From Neoscytalidium dimidiatum (lineage: Eukaryota > Ascomycota > Dothideomycetes > Botryosphaeriales > Botryosphaeriaceae), in the NCBI GenBank assembly GCA_037367355.1, contig CM074699.1, forward strand, positions 3,348,001 to 3,412,000: a stretch of DNA of 64,000 nt. The letters are read 5' to 3'. The translations under genes and the position numbers were made by a program. The notes beneath the pieces were generated by a model. It was not told the DNA's origin, made no database searches, and worked only from the letters and a program-made list of their open reading frames with translations. Numbering within the stretch: the stretch's first letter is position 1; each line of letters begins with the position of its first letter. Below, piece by piece: positions 31,668 through 43,393 of the stretch.

Positions 31668-31689
31668 GCGAACCCTCTTCGAGAGCGTC

Positions 31690-31740
31690 CTTTTTCGTCA
31701 ATATACTGGCCTGGAGCTGGTGTTTGAGGAAGAAGATCTT
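31690..31740 (+). other. Paired 3' element of U2-like module, copy A
   Basis: CTTTTTCGTCAATA is followed by TTGAGGAAGAAGATCTT, start to start 34 nt apart, conserved in sequence and spacing with the 50-kb locus and approximately with the 6.8-kb locus. Confidence 0.6.
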
Positions 31741-32093
31741 CCTTCGTCCGCTTGCTCGTTACCTGCAGTTTGGCATTGCGCGCGATCCGATCCGCTGTCG
31801 CAGGTCTCTTCGACGTCGCACTCGGCCGGTGTGTGGTACTGCCTACCAATTCCGCCGCTTTGATGATCCTGGGCTGGTGTTGCAAGAAGATCTGCTCGCG
31901 TTCTGCCCGGTTTGACGACAGCGCATCCGCGAAGTCCAGCCCCACCACCGTCCATCCGCGTCCTAGCCGACGCATCCATCCATTCTGCGCCCACGCTTCG
32001 CCAAACGGACCCTCCTCCATCCTTATTGCGAGCCTGCCTCTCTCCCACTGTCACTCGCCAAAGACCTCTGATATCCCTGGCCCCTCGAAGACA

Positions 32094-32267
32094 ATGGCGT
32101 GGCATCGCTTTACCGCCAAGGTTCGGAACGTCGTCATCACAGCCTGGCGTTTGGGCTGCATCATCTTCCGCGCCGCAATGGCGGCATCTGCTGCGTTCTT
32201 CGCGAGCCTGCGCGCTTCTGCCGTGGGCCGCCGCTCCGGCAAGGTAAAGAAGCTCTTGAAGGGATAA
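32094..32267 (+). CDS. 57-residue basic amphipathic peptide gene
   Basis: An ATG in good context (GACAATGG) opens 57 codons. The product is basic at both ends with a hydrophobic, Ala/Phe-rich centre (VVITAWRLGCIIFRAAMAAS) that could form one membrane helix or an amphipathic helix, and ends in GRRSGKVKKLLKG. The frame also continues upstream to 31752, but that part has no protein-like character. The gene sits between U2-like RNA A and the terminal hairpin, the same position as the Ser/Pro-rich gene at the 50-kb locus. Function is unknown, and it could also be a chance frame in a long RNA. Confidence 0.45.
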   Translation: MAWHRFTAKVRNVVITAWRLGCIIFRAAMAASAAFFASLRASAVGRRSGKVKKLLKG

Positions 32268-32357
32268 GCTTGCGGAGAATTCTAGGAGGGAAAGGTATTT
32301 TAGCCCGGATACTATGAATAAGATGCAAGGCGGGAGAATTTGCTACTGAATTGATGC

Positions 32358-32434
32358 GGAGCGGAAGCAGTCGTCCGGACGTAGACGTACGAAGGAGTCC
32401 AGGACATCCACGCCCGGATGATGGCTTCCGCTCC
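32358..32434 (+). repeat. Terminal hairpin, module copy A
   Basis: Left arm 32358-32388 and right arm 32404-32434 are 31-nt inverted repeats with six mismatches, most of them transitions, around a 15-nt loop. The core GAAGCAGTCGTCCGGACGTAG is shared with the 52.2-kb hairpin. Confidence 0.85.
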
Positions 32435-33847
32435 ATTCGTAATATTTATATGAGCTCAAGCGTGTAATAACGGCATGGCTATGCTTACAGCAGCGCTAAT
32501 AGTGACGACGTAGTTGCCTCAAAGGTAAATATGGGGCAGACTGGGAAGACTCTTTCTTGAACTCAGACCTATGGCCAATTTTTTAATGACACGTCTGTAG
32601 ACTATCCATTGAATTGCACTTTCTGAGGAGGGAATTGGGAGGCGTCCAGAGTTGCCCATCTCGTCTTTAAAAGTTGGAAAGGATGGGTCGGTTAACGTAA
32701 CTAAAAGAAGTAACTCGTTTGCATTCCCAGAAATGGCTCAAAAGCAAGTGAAAGAACATTGGAATTAGTGAGGGTAAATTCATAAATGAGACACTCATCC
32801 TTAGGAGGACGCGTATGGCTTACGTTTTATAAGGATCCGATGGGATTCCATAACTCTGTGCAAATCAATGTGCGGATGTTTGAGACGCCCTGTAATTTTT
32901 TCCTGGTCTTTTTTCAATAGACATCTCAGACCTGTAGCCTCTGACAATGTAGGAAGTCCAAAGATACCCACTGCTGGCCGTGCCTGAGTTTTGGCTGGAT
33001 GTAATAGCATTGACTGTGCCTACGGACAGCTGCGTGCCCGATACACATCATTAGGCCTTAACTTTGGCCGTTGATTCACCAGCCTCAGCAGGTTTGTCGA
33101 GAAGGTCCCGTTCGAATTCTTGCTCATGGCTAGAGTAAATCAGCCTTTGATGGCACATGTAGTTGTTTCTCACCAAAGTCTATATAGTAGACGTATAACT
33201 TCAGAAGTCGTGATTTAAGACGTAAATCATACGGTATTCATCCTTTCAACTTCCTTTAATTTGTTTCATCTTGAGTGAAACGAGCTTGAACATCCTTTTA
33301 TGATCTCATCGCCAATATTCGACTCGTCATTAGTCTGTTTGTCAAGTCACGGAGTAGATGGTTAAGGTATGAAATAGCCATAACGGCGCGAAGTGTGCAA
33401 CGTTTTAGCACTATGAAGTACGGAATTGGGGGTATCGCTAAGAATCTCCATAGAAGACTATATCAGAGCCTCATAAAAAACTAACATTGGTAATTAGGTA
33501 TGTAGAAAAGTATACAGAATTGATTCATTGAATACTCCTTGGACAGCTAAAATGCCTTTCACGAAGCATCAACTGTGTAATCTGCCAGTATGAATTCTGG
33601 TACTCTTTTGGCTTGAAAGCATGAAGGGTAACGGAATCTTGATTGTCCCAAGACAAGGTGATCCCTGAGAGTCCAAGACGTGTGGTGAATCTGCTTCTGG
33701 GTCAGCTCCTTTCCCAAAGGGTTGCTTGGTTGCGCGCGGCGGCGGGACTGATCTGAGCACCCCGGTGGAGACGAAGACACACTGGACTAATTCCGCGGCG
33801 CCAATTTTTGACCCCACAACAACATCAACTTAGATATATTCGCAAAC
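32435..33847. other. Intergenic, no gene seen
   Basis: AT-rich spacer. A minus-strand frame at 32801-33010 with an ATG has slight protein character, but nothing is recognised. Confidence 0.4.
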
Positions 33848-35225
33848 ATGGCTCGCCGCAGAGCCATCCCTCGTTCACAGCTTCCAATGCTATCTAATAT
33901 CGAGGCGGCGAAGCCCCCTTCGCCGCAACCTCCTCCGGTGCCGGCTTCTGCCACTCCTCTAGAGCGTCCATCGGTCTTCGTACCCACCGCCATAACTTCG
34001 CATGCCAGTGCACCAGGAGGGCCTTCCTCGCCTCCATCGAAGAGGCAGAAGACAGAGAACTCGGCTGCCAATAATCAGGGGCTGCCCGGAACAAGCCCAG
34101 CCTCCAGCGGAAGCTCCCTGAGCTCCCCACCGCCGAGCCCGCCTCTCCCGCCAGAACAACTCGGCGACGAGACCGTCTCGAGAAACGGTGCCGCCAGCTT
34201 GAGCTCCTGTTCCTCAGTGCTAGCCCGCATGCGCAAGCAATCGCGCAGCCTCGGCGCGCCAGCGACCTCCGGCGGCGGCGGCGACGACGACGACGACGAC
34301 ATAACCCATGTCTCGCCCTTGCCGCGCCCTTCCTCATCCTCCACCTGTTCATCTCTGTCCTCAGCACCAGACAACACCATCTCGCACAGCGAGGGCGACC
34401 TAACCAGCCAAGACGCGCAGTACGCCTCCCCCTCCCTCCCCCTCCCCTCCCCTCCCCTCCCCTCCCCTCCCCTCTTCTCCCCCACACCATTCGTAGAGAT
34501 CCACCACTAACGCACAGAAACCCCTCCATAGCACAGCCGAGCTCCTCCGCGCCAGCGCCACGCCTCTGACCGCCCTCCTCCGCCGCTACACCACCCTCAC
34601 GGTCCTCTTCCCCACGCACCCCAAGTCCCGCACCATCACCCTGGCCGCATCCACCGGCGCCCCGTGCCCCGCCGACGCGCTCGCGCCGCGCATCCGCCGG
34701 CAGCTCGAGCTGTTCGGCGCGTGCGCGGCGGAGCGGAAGGAGCTGCGGAAGAAAGGCGTGTGCGAGAGGGAGGCGGAGCGGGCGAGGGAGGGGCTGGTTG
34801 CGGCGGCGGTGGAGGGCGGGTGGGTTGAGGTTGCTGGGAGCGGCGGGGGGAGGGGCGTGGGGGATGTGAGGGTTAGGAGGAGTGGGGAGGGGGAGAGGGG
34901 GTGGGCTACGATGGAGTTTTGGAGGGGGGATGGCGAGGAGGAGGAGGAGGAGGAGGAGGAGGAGGAGGAGGAGGGAGAGGGAGAGGGAGAGGAGGAGCAG
35001 GAGGTGAGGAGGATTGGGGGTGCGAAGAGGCAGCCTGGTCAGAAGACGTTGCCTGGGGGGAAGAAGCTGCCGGTTGCGTTTTATCCGGTGCCGGAAGAGG
35101 AGCAGGAGGGAGATGAAGGAGAGAAGGCTGCGGAGGAAGATGAGGAAGACGATAATGATGACGATGAAGAAGAGGAGGAGGACTCCTCGTCCACTGTCGA
35201 GTCTGACCCTGATTGGCTGGAGTAG
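33848..35225 (+). CDS. Ser/Pro-rich protein with acidic C-terminus, two exons
   Basis: Exons 33848-34419 and 34532-35225 join across a 112-nt intron (GTACGC donor, CACTAAC branch site, CATAG acceptor), giving 421 residues. Residues 1-190 are Ser/Pro-rich and disordered, with a nuclear-localisation-like patch (PPSKRQKTEN) and a run of Asp. The second exon opens with an ordered helical region (LLRRYTTLTVLFPTHPKSRT, then RRQLELFGACAAERKELRKK). It continues with a poly-Glu stretch from a GAG microsatellite (about 34936-34973) and ends in a highly acidic tail, SSSTVESDPDWLE. No domain is recognised. Nuclear function is suggested only by charge pattern. Without the intron, exon 1 would run on through C/T-rich sequence to a stop at 34510. 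Confidence 0.72.
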
Positions 35226-38200
35226 GGGAGCTATGGGCTTTTACATTGGCTAACAGATAATTGCGGGCAGCGTGAGACATGAAGGCATTAGAAGAATATG
35301 CATGGGAACACTGAATAATATTGTTCCAGCCTGTACATCGGATTATCAGTTCATCGAAATTTCGAGAATGCAGAGGCGTAGCTGAGAAATTGAGGAGAAA
35401 TGATTGCTTAAGAGAAAACATGATTTGGCGGACCAAAAATGTGACGGTCTGAACCTCAAGAAGCTCAGCGCTTTAGCAAAGAGCTCTTTCGACTCATCAG
35501 AGGAGGCCTCGGTGCTTAGGGGAGTGTATGAGACGTAAGGTATAGGATAAAATTCATGGAAAGGAAATCCGGCTCGTATGGGCCACCGAACGTGTTCAAG
35601 GCCACAACGGTATACGCTCCTCTTCTTCGCTAGCAGCCAATGCATTGCCTCAAAGCATTTTCCGCCTCTGACGATTGATGCATATCCCCTACATGTCCTA
35701 CAAGGCTTACAAGCAGTGTTACTCTGAAACCACAGACATCGAGCGCCTGGCCGCATTCACAGGCGAATTGAACCCCATCAACGAGCCAGCCACGGCGCTC
35801 CGCCCCCATCAACACCAAGAAAAAACGCCCCAGCCTCAGATCCGCGCCTCACGAACCCTTCTATAAATACCACCACAGCACACCGCCACGCGTGCCACGC
35901 GTGCCACGCCGCCGCTCTCCCGTCCCGCCTCACGGTACAACCACGCCAACCTCGCCTCATCCCGCGGCACCCGCGCTACGCACGACGCACGTCCAGCTGC
36001 CATGCATGCATGGACGCATGCGCGCACGCACGCACGCACGCAAACGCAACAGCAAACGTATTGTGCCCTACACACACACACGCGAGCGCGCGCGCGCCTG
36101 ACTCCGCTGACCGGTCAGTGCGAAGAGGGGAGGGAGGGGGGGGCACGACACACCCCCGGCGCGCCAAGGCAAGGCGTTTCCTTCTCGAAGCAAAGGAAGA
36201 AGGCGTGTGCGTGCACGGTCCCGGCTTCTCGAAGGGAGTCCGGAATGTTCCTTTGCAGCGGGGGACGCGTTGCTGGAAAACGGGGCCCGGGGGGGTGGAG
36301 TGGGTAGAGTGACGAATTGGTTTTGGTCTTTTTTTTTTTCGGTTGGGACGGGTGGGGTACGGTTGTTTGGGTGGGTGGGTGGTGTTTAATTTTGGCGGTG
36401 AGCACACTCGCAGCGGGCTTGCATTGCATGCAGGACCGACGAGGGAGAGAGGTGTGGGGCGGCCCGCTGTGACGCCCATGTATGTACGTAGGCGCTGGCT
36501 GGCTGGCTGGCTATCTGGTTGCAGGTGTTTGCCTTGGTTTTATTTCTCGTGTGCAGGGGGAACCTTGCTGGGCGGCCACGTTGTGCTGGCTTTGGGCAGG
36601 GAAGGGGGAGGGCGTGAGGCGGGTGGTGGGGTTGAGTCATGGTTGCGTTTGGCGCTTCTGGCAGGCTTCTGGAAGGCGAGGGGAGGATGGAGAGCTGGGT
36701 TTGGGGAGCTAGGCGGGCGTGGAGGGGAGTGTGGAGGGTGGAGGGGAGGGAAAGCTTAGCGGGGTGATGCTTGTCTGGCAGTCGGGCTTTGTATCGACGT
36801 CATGGCTGGAACTTAGCAGTTTGACCTCGACCGCGGAATGAGGTACGATTTGTTTCGGCGTTTGTCGAATTGCTGGGAGATCATGAGGAGAGGTCAATCA
36901 TCCTTGAAGAATGGTGTTCAGAGAACGGTGATGGCATTGTGTGCTGCGCTGGACGCGAATGTCATATCTGAGGTCGCGTGAAGCATTGGTGACGCACAGC
37001 GGCAAAGACGATGGGAGGACATTGTGAACAAGAGCAGTCGAGAGGGGCTTGAAAAACTCCCCTCCGCTTTGCAAAATTTTCGTCCGCCAACGCAGAATCC
37101 TTCAAACCCGATGACAGCAAGAGACTTCACGATGGATGATCTCATCCTCTGGCTTCCGAAACGCTCCGAGGCCACGTCAAACACCAATAAAAGAAATTCT
37201 GAAACATGAAACAGAGCGGATCGCTGTGACTTCGCGCACAGCAGAGGATCCGAAACGCGCGACAAGCACTGGATGACGACACACCATAACCAACAGATCT
37301 GCATCCTCTGGCGGCACATCACCAAAAAAAAAAAAAAAACTTATGGATATTGATCACATTTCAACACAGCTCACCACCATGCGACGATGCCATCGCGTCT
37401 CACATCACACAGAGATTTCTGCCCAACACGCTACGTCACTGCCGCCAGAATCCTCGTCTCACATCCCCGAGACGCATGAAACAGAAGAAATCCTCCGCCT
37501 CACGCTTTGCGGTGAGCACCGCCCTGCAGCCCGACGCATGGCGAACGAAAGGGGGAGAAGAAAAAAAAAAAATTCCTCTCACGCCTCGAAACACCAGCCA
37601 AACGGCAGGCAGCGCTGGTGTTGAGGGGTGGTCACGATAACCGCCCGCCCGCAACGGCAAGGGGGAAAGGGCGCCAGCGTTCGCACGAACAAGGATCGCA
37701 TCTCTGGGCGACCGGTCAGGCACGCTAAGGTCGCCTCATCCTGCATGCTGCACCGCGTAACCACCAGAGCGACCACCCACGCCACGAGGAGGGGCCCTTT
37801 TTCCTGCACGAGGGCCGGGTACCCGCGCACGCGACGTCATGGAACCGCGCGCCGGGGACACGTGGATGCATTCTAGAAAGAAAAGAGAAAAAAAAAACAA
37901 AGGTGATGGAGCTACTGTACGATTAGTGCCGAGGGCCCGGCAGCGGCACGGCACGGGCGTTTGTGCGCAGGAAAGAAGAAAGTTTATGTCCATGACACAT
38001 GGAACAGCTGCAGCTGCTGCAGCAGCAGCAGCGAGAGAGCTTTCGCCGGCAGGTTGCGGACGGACGAGGGGTTGGAGGGGTGGAGTGGAAGGACGGGCGC
38101 TTAGACGCGTAGGCCAGCAAGCAAGAACACAAGAGACAAAGACCAGGCTACACAGTTACATATCGTCTTGGCACCCGGATGGTTGTCCGTGCTCTTCGCT

Positions 38201-40953
38201 GGCCTCTGCTTCGGCGCTCGTCACCCCAAGGAAAAAGGTCCTGCACGGACGGGAAAGAGACAAGGCAGAAGGGACACACGGACGAGGGAAGGGGAGACCC
38301 CACGCGAGCTAAACCCGCTTCGGCAAAACACAAATACAGTACGATGCGGCACCGCGATGTCCGCTGTCGTCGACGTCGTGCCCACGCGGTCGAACGCTCG
38401 CGGTGTCTGTCTCCCGTAGTGAGGTGTGTAGTCGCGGATGCAGCGGCTTTCAGGGGCGCACGCCCGCGCTCCACGCGCCACGCCACAGCCTGTTGCGATG
38501 GCAGAAGGGGAGAGTAGAGTCCACACGCAGCAGCCGTCGCCCCCTCCCGAGCCGCGTCTACAGCAGCACCACCAACGACGGCCGGAGCGGGGGTTGGGAT
38601 GGACAGCTGAGTGGGGATTTTTTTCTCTCGACGGACGCCTCAGTGGGGGCTTTTTTTTTCCCCTTCGCGCTGCGCAGGGACGCTCTTTCACGCTCGCAGT
38701 ACCGCGTCTGCTCGCCCTCATTCGCCCGAGTGCTGCTTGTCACACTTACCGATAGTGGTTAGTGGATATGCAAGGACTGGGGACGGGGCAGGGATCAGGG
38801 GGTGGCGTGGATGGGCGCGTGCAGGATGCATGATATCTATCCGCAAAATGCATGGGTGCGGCGGCCGAAGGAAGGGCCAAGGTAGCTGACGAGAGAGAGA
38901 ACGCTGCCAGGGTTGGGGGCCCGGGTGGGGTCCGCGCTAGTGAGCTTCTGGTGACAGCTGGAATGGATTTTATTGAGGCGCGGGCGAACGAGCGGCCGCT
39001 GATGAGCGGAGACGGGCCGAATTCGTGAGGAGGGGAGGACGAGGGGCAGAGGCTGCTCTTGGTGCTGTTGTTGATGTACAATACGAAGGGCGAGAGGATG
39101 GATGGGGGAGGGGGGCCGCAGTGGAGGTCCTTTGCGATAGGCGCGCCGTCCGTGCCGAGCAGTGTTGTTGTCAGTGTACAATACACGATACACGCGCTCT
39201 CGGACGTCGACCGGGCTGCGTGGGCAGGATTAGCCCGAGAGCGCAGGGAAAACGCAGCAGAGCAGAAGGGAATATACTCCGAAGTACGAGTGGAGCTCGA
39301 AGCGCATCCCTTTCGTCTCGTAGCCGCAGACGCCGGACACACTATGTTGCCAAGAAAACTGAGATAGCGGCTGCCGTCGTCCCAGGATAGCGAGATGGCT
39401 TTCTTAGTGTCGGGGATTTTAGAGCAATAACAGCCGTTGCTGCACGCCATTGGCGCTCCCGTCCCCTCCCTCTCTCGCCAAATTTCCGCTTTCCTGCTGC
39501 CAACGCCTGCATGGGACCGGCGTGGAGTTGCCCATTCGAGACCAGCATGGTGAAAGGTTCCCAGCTATCACATTTTCCCTTACCCAGGCGTCCCGCACAC
39601 GCAAGCGAATCGCATTCACGTCCCACCTGTTTGTTGTTTCCCGTCGTCGAAAGTCCCGGGCTGTCGCGTGCGTACGTACATCCAATCCCTCTCCGCACGT
39701 GTCATCCTCCCCAAGCCAATCTGCAGAAATAAACGAGGGAACATGCGTCATTCCAATTCGCAACTCCGGCAAAACCCCCCCATAAAACCCCACCCTTGCG
39801 TGGGCCCTTGCCCTGCGCGCGTGCTGTACAGCACGAAACAGACTTGCCTTGGATGCAGAGCAGATCATTCAGTCTCTCTTTCCTGTCCGCTTCACTTTTT
39901 GCCGTGTGCTCGCTTGTTGCGGCAAAGACGTCCAGTTTGCAAAGCCAGCTAAGCCTTTCCGTTCCTTCGGCGCACGCGAGCAGATGCGTGTGCGGCCGTC
40001 AGCTTGACCGGTGGTGCAGCAACGTACCGCTGTCGTGGGAAGTTGGAAGTGGGTTTTGCCCACACGAGGTGAAGGCTTTTGCCCCTCTTCGTTTCTCTGA
40101 CTTGGTGCGGCGTAAGTGCTTGTGGGACCGTCGTGGTGTGATGGGCAGACGCCAACTCCGAAAGTCCGGCTGACGGTGCAATTGCAACTTGTTGTCTATA
40201 CACGAACGATTATGGTGCCATGTGAGAAAAATACTGCATGTGTGTGTGTACGCTTCACTGGGTATATTCTCCCCGCCTGAACGATGAATTTGTCTGGGCC
40301 GTGGAACTCCTTTTTCTCTCTCTCGCAGACAAAGCAGAAGACCAAGAAAGCTATCAATTACGCCAATGACTCCTTCTCTTGCATGCGAACCAAACATGAA
40401 AAACGCTCATGCAAATCCAGAACAAAACAAAAAGGAGCAGATGCAGGAGATGAAAAAGGAAAACAAAACGCTAGGCAGGAAAATGGAGATGCAAAAAGAG
40501 AAAACAGTCGCTAAACAAATGCAAATGCCAAAAAGCCAATCGCAAAACGATGCAAGCCAGCCCAGATGATGATGATGATGATGACGACGAAACAGAAAAG
40601 TCATAAACGCAAAAACACCGGCGACCTTCTTTGGAGCGGGAGTCAACACCTCCCAAAAACCGTTTCCCGTCCAGCCAAATGTAGAAACAAGGAAATACAA
40701 ACGCATGCCGCCGTAACTCGTGCGCTCATTACATATCGTTCCTCCGCAGTACAGGTCTTACTTTGAAACACAGGCAGGTAGAAGCAGAAGAGGATCCCCG
40801 ATATCGGGTGTCGGAGGTTGAGGTTTGAGATTGAGTGGGAAAATCGAGGGTGTGATGTCGTCGTTGGTAGCGGAGTCCTTTTGATGGAGGTGGTGGGAAT
40901 CAGGTGATGCAGCTTCTCTGATGGCTGCGCGAGTCGTGAGAGGTCGTGCGTGA

Positions 40954-41327
40954 TCATTCGTGGAGAAGCCGATGGACTTGGTGGCGAAAGTCGATATCGT
41001 CTGCGCTTCTCGGTCGTGGAATCGTCAAAAGTCCGCTGAGGGACGCTCGTTCGTTTACATCCGCCTTCTTCCGCCGACGATTCTGGATGCGGGTCGTCTT
41101 GGACCGGCTCAGGGTCTCGGTGGTGGTGTAGCCTTTGGGATCCCAGCAACGAAGCCGTCCGCCCGTCGGAAGCCGCAGGGATCCGGGGAGCTTGGGTGGG
41201 CGGGGAGTTCGGCTATCTGGGAGCGTGGTTGCGCGGGGGCTTGGGAGTGCCGGTCGTATCGTAACCGCCACGGCCCATGTCGGCCATGGTGGCGATGACA
41301 GGATTCCTGGAGCGGCTGGAGTTCATT
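40954..41327 (-). other. Possible small ORFs, uncertain gene
   Basis: An ATG at 41327 opens a 37-codon frame (MNSSRSRNPVIATMADMGRG and onward) with a strong second ATG context (GCCACCATGG). Just downstream, a different frame reads GYTTTETLSRSKTTRIQNRR and RPRSADDIDFRHQVHRLL, which looks coding. I could not find splice sites that join them. This is the best candidate for a gene inside the large GC-rich interval. Confidence 0.25.
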
Positions 41328-43366
41328 GTCTGGGCCTTAGTCAGCGGCGGCACGCGGGCGGGGGAGAGGAGGGGGTTGTGGCGGGCGTACGGATTGATAT
41401 CAAAAGGGCGGTGAAGGAACGGCAGAACAGCAGAAAGGACCGTAGGAAAGCAACAAGCAGAGAACTGAATGAGATGCTGGGCACGGAAGGCGGAAGTCGA
41501 TGTCGAGCTCAACCGAGAGGCGAATCTGCCCACAATAAAGAGGCGGACTGATGTGCAGCGGTGCGGGCCACGAGGAAAAGTCGGTATGGCGATGGTGGAG
41601 CTGCGTGTTGATATTTCACCGTGGCACGGTGGGATCTGCGCCGAATTGCGCTCAGACATCCAATGGACCCATGATCCCCCAACGATGCCGAGTCATGGCC
41701 GGGCGGCAGCAAGCGCTGGTGCTAGATGTGCGGCGGGAAGGGCTGGCGCTGGGCGGCGGCCGTTCAGTCATCGCGGGAGCCAGCAAAGGCTGCGACACAC
41801 CGACGAGACGAACCCGCGTCTGACCGGCGAGCGCCCTGGCGTGCCTCGCAGGCTTCGGGTGGTGTTGCGGGGTGCTGCTGCTGCTGCTGGGGTGCTGCCG
41901 CTGCTGGGGTGCTGCCAGAGAGACTGCCAATGCCATGCCATGCCACGGCCGGTGCGCGGGCCACACGTTCTTGCACATGACTGACAGTTCAAGATCCCGG
42001 TCGCCCCTAGGCCGCATTTGCAGCCGCCCTGGTCCCTGCGCCTGCGAGTGCTCTGCTGCTGCCAGCACGTCGACAGGGCTGTGAAAAAGTCTGCGCGCCT
42101 AGGGCATGCGTTGTCAGGTGCTCGGCTCCGTGGCAGCTGCGCCTCGCAGGACGCAGCGCAGGCCCTCCGTGAACAACGCATCAGTAGCTCCTGTGCGAGA
42201 GCTGAGCATGCGGCCCGGGCCGCTCGCCATACGGGGCGGCTCGCGCGCGTGCCGCCAGCTTCGCCGGGCGGCCGCCGGCCCACGAAACCAAGGAGCTGCC
42301 AGCACGCCGCAGTGGCAAATTTTTCCCTCGCTCCGGAAGGTGAGGCGCGGGTGTGACAGATCTCATTCCCACGCGCGAAGAGGCCTCCTGCACGACAGCC
42401 CGCCTGCTGGCCCGCAGCTGGCAGGGCTGAGCCGAAGTGTCGCACATCTGCCTGCAGTAGCCCGCGTCTGTGAGCCCATGTTAGCAACGTAGCCGCCCGC
42501 CGGCCGAGCCCAAGCTCTCGGACACCTACGGATGCTCCCTGTCAGACGACGTGACACGGACGACGGCCTGGTGGTTGGAGTTGAGTGCTGAAGCGCGCTT
42601 GCCGACGTAATCTTCCTTTAAACTAGAGCAGCGAGGACCCCGGCTGCGCCCCTGCGCCCTCTAGCGAGGCCTCCGTATGCATGGATGATGTGGCGAAGCC
42701 GGCTGCCTGGCTCTGAGAGTTGAGCCTCCAACGTCAGACGCACACGTCGGGAGCCACAGTCGCACAGCAGGCGTATCCGATCGTGGAGGGGTCCATGAGC
42801 GATGATGTCGTCTGCGGGTGCGCGTTCGCAGTGCTCGGGGGTCGTCGAAAGGGGGGGGGCGCGCGCCCACGTGTTGCGGCTCTAATATCGCGTCGCTTCC
42901 CGGAAGAGGGCTGGCGAAACCTGGTCGTCAGAACGACCCCGCTCGATTTCGACTCGTGAAACTCGAGCGTGCAATGCATCCAACGTTGGTGTGTCCGGAT
43001 ATGACGGGTTTCTGGAAGGTTGCGCGTCAGTTGGCGTGCGGGCGAGGGAGTTGGCCGGGGTGAGCGCTGGGCGCTGGCGATACACTTGCCTTTATGTTTG
43101 CACCACCACATCCTCTTCGCGGCGTCGAGTCATGTTCCCACTATTTCTATCAGGACTAACACTCGCCGTGGCAGATGACCGAAGTTCGAGAACGTCGCAG
43201 ACGGTGGCGGCGCGAGGGTCGGGCCGCAAAACCTGGCGATCCCCATGACCATATGACAAGCCGAAGGGCGGCGTGGGGTGCTGCCGTGAAACCCTAGGCA
43301 GTGGCAGAGGCGCCTCTTCCGTGCGCAGCCGGGTGGCAAGCTCGATGCGTGCGTGTGCCGTGGGTG

Positions 43367-43393
43367 TTGTGTGTGTGTGTGTGTGTGTGTGTG
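43367..43393 (+). repeat. GT dinucleotide microsatellite
   Basis: About 12 GT repeats, uninterrupted except near the left end. Confidence 0.9.

Noticed and set aside
36002..36312. Frame reading as Thr-His-Ala-Arg repeats
   Set aside because: It is produced by ACGC and CGCA microsatellite units.
38221..39868. Several 110-234 codon frames on both strands
   Set aside because: They overlap on opposite strands in GC-rich DNA, have no introns or domains and no consistent strand, and are best treated as chance open frames.
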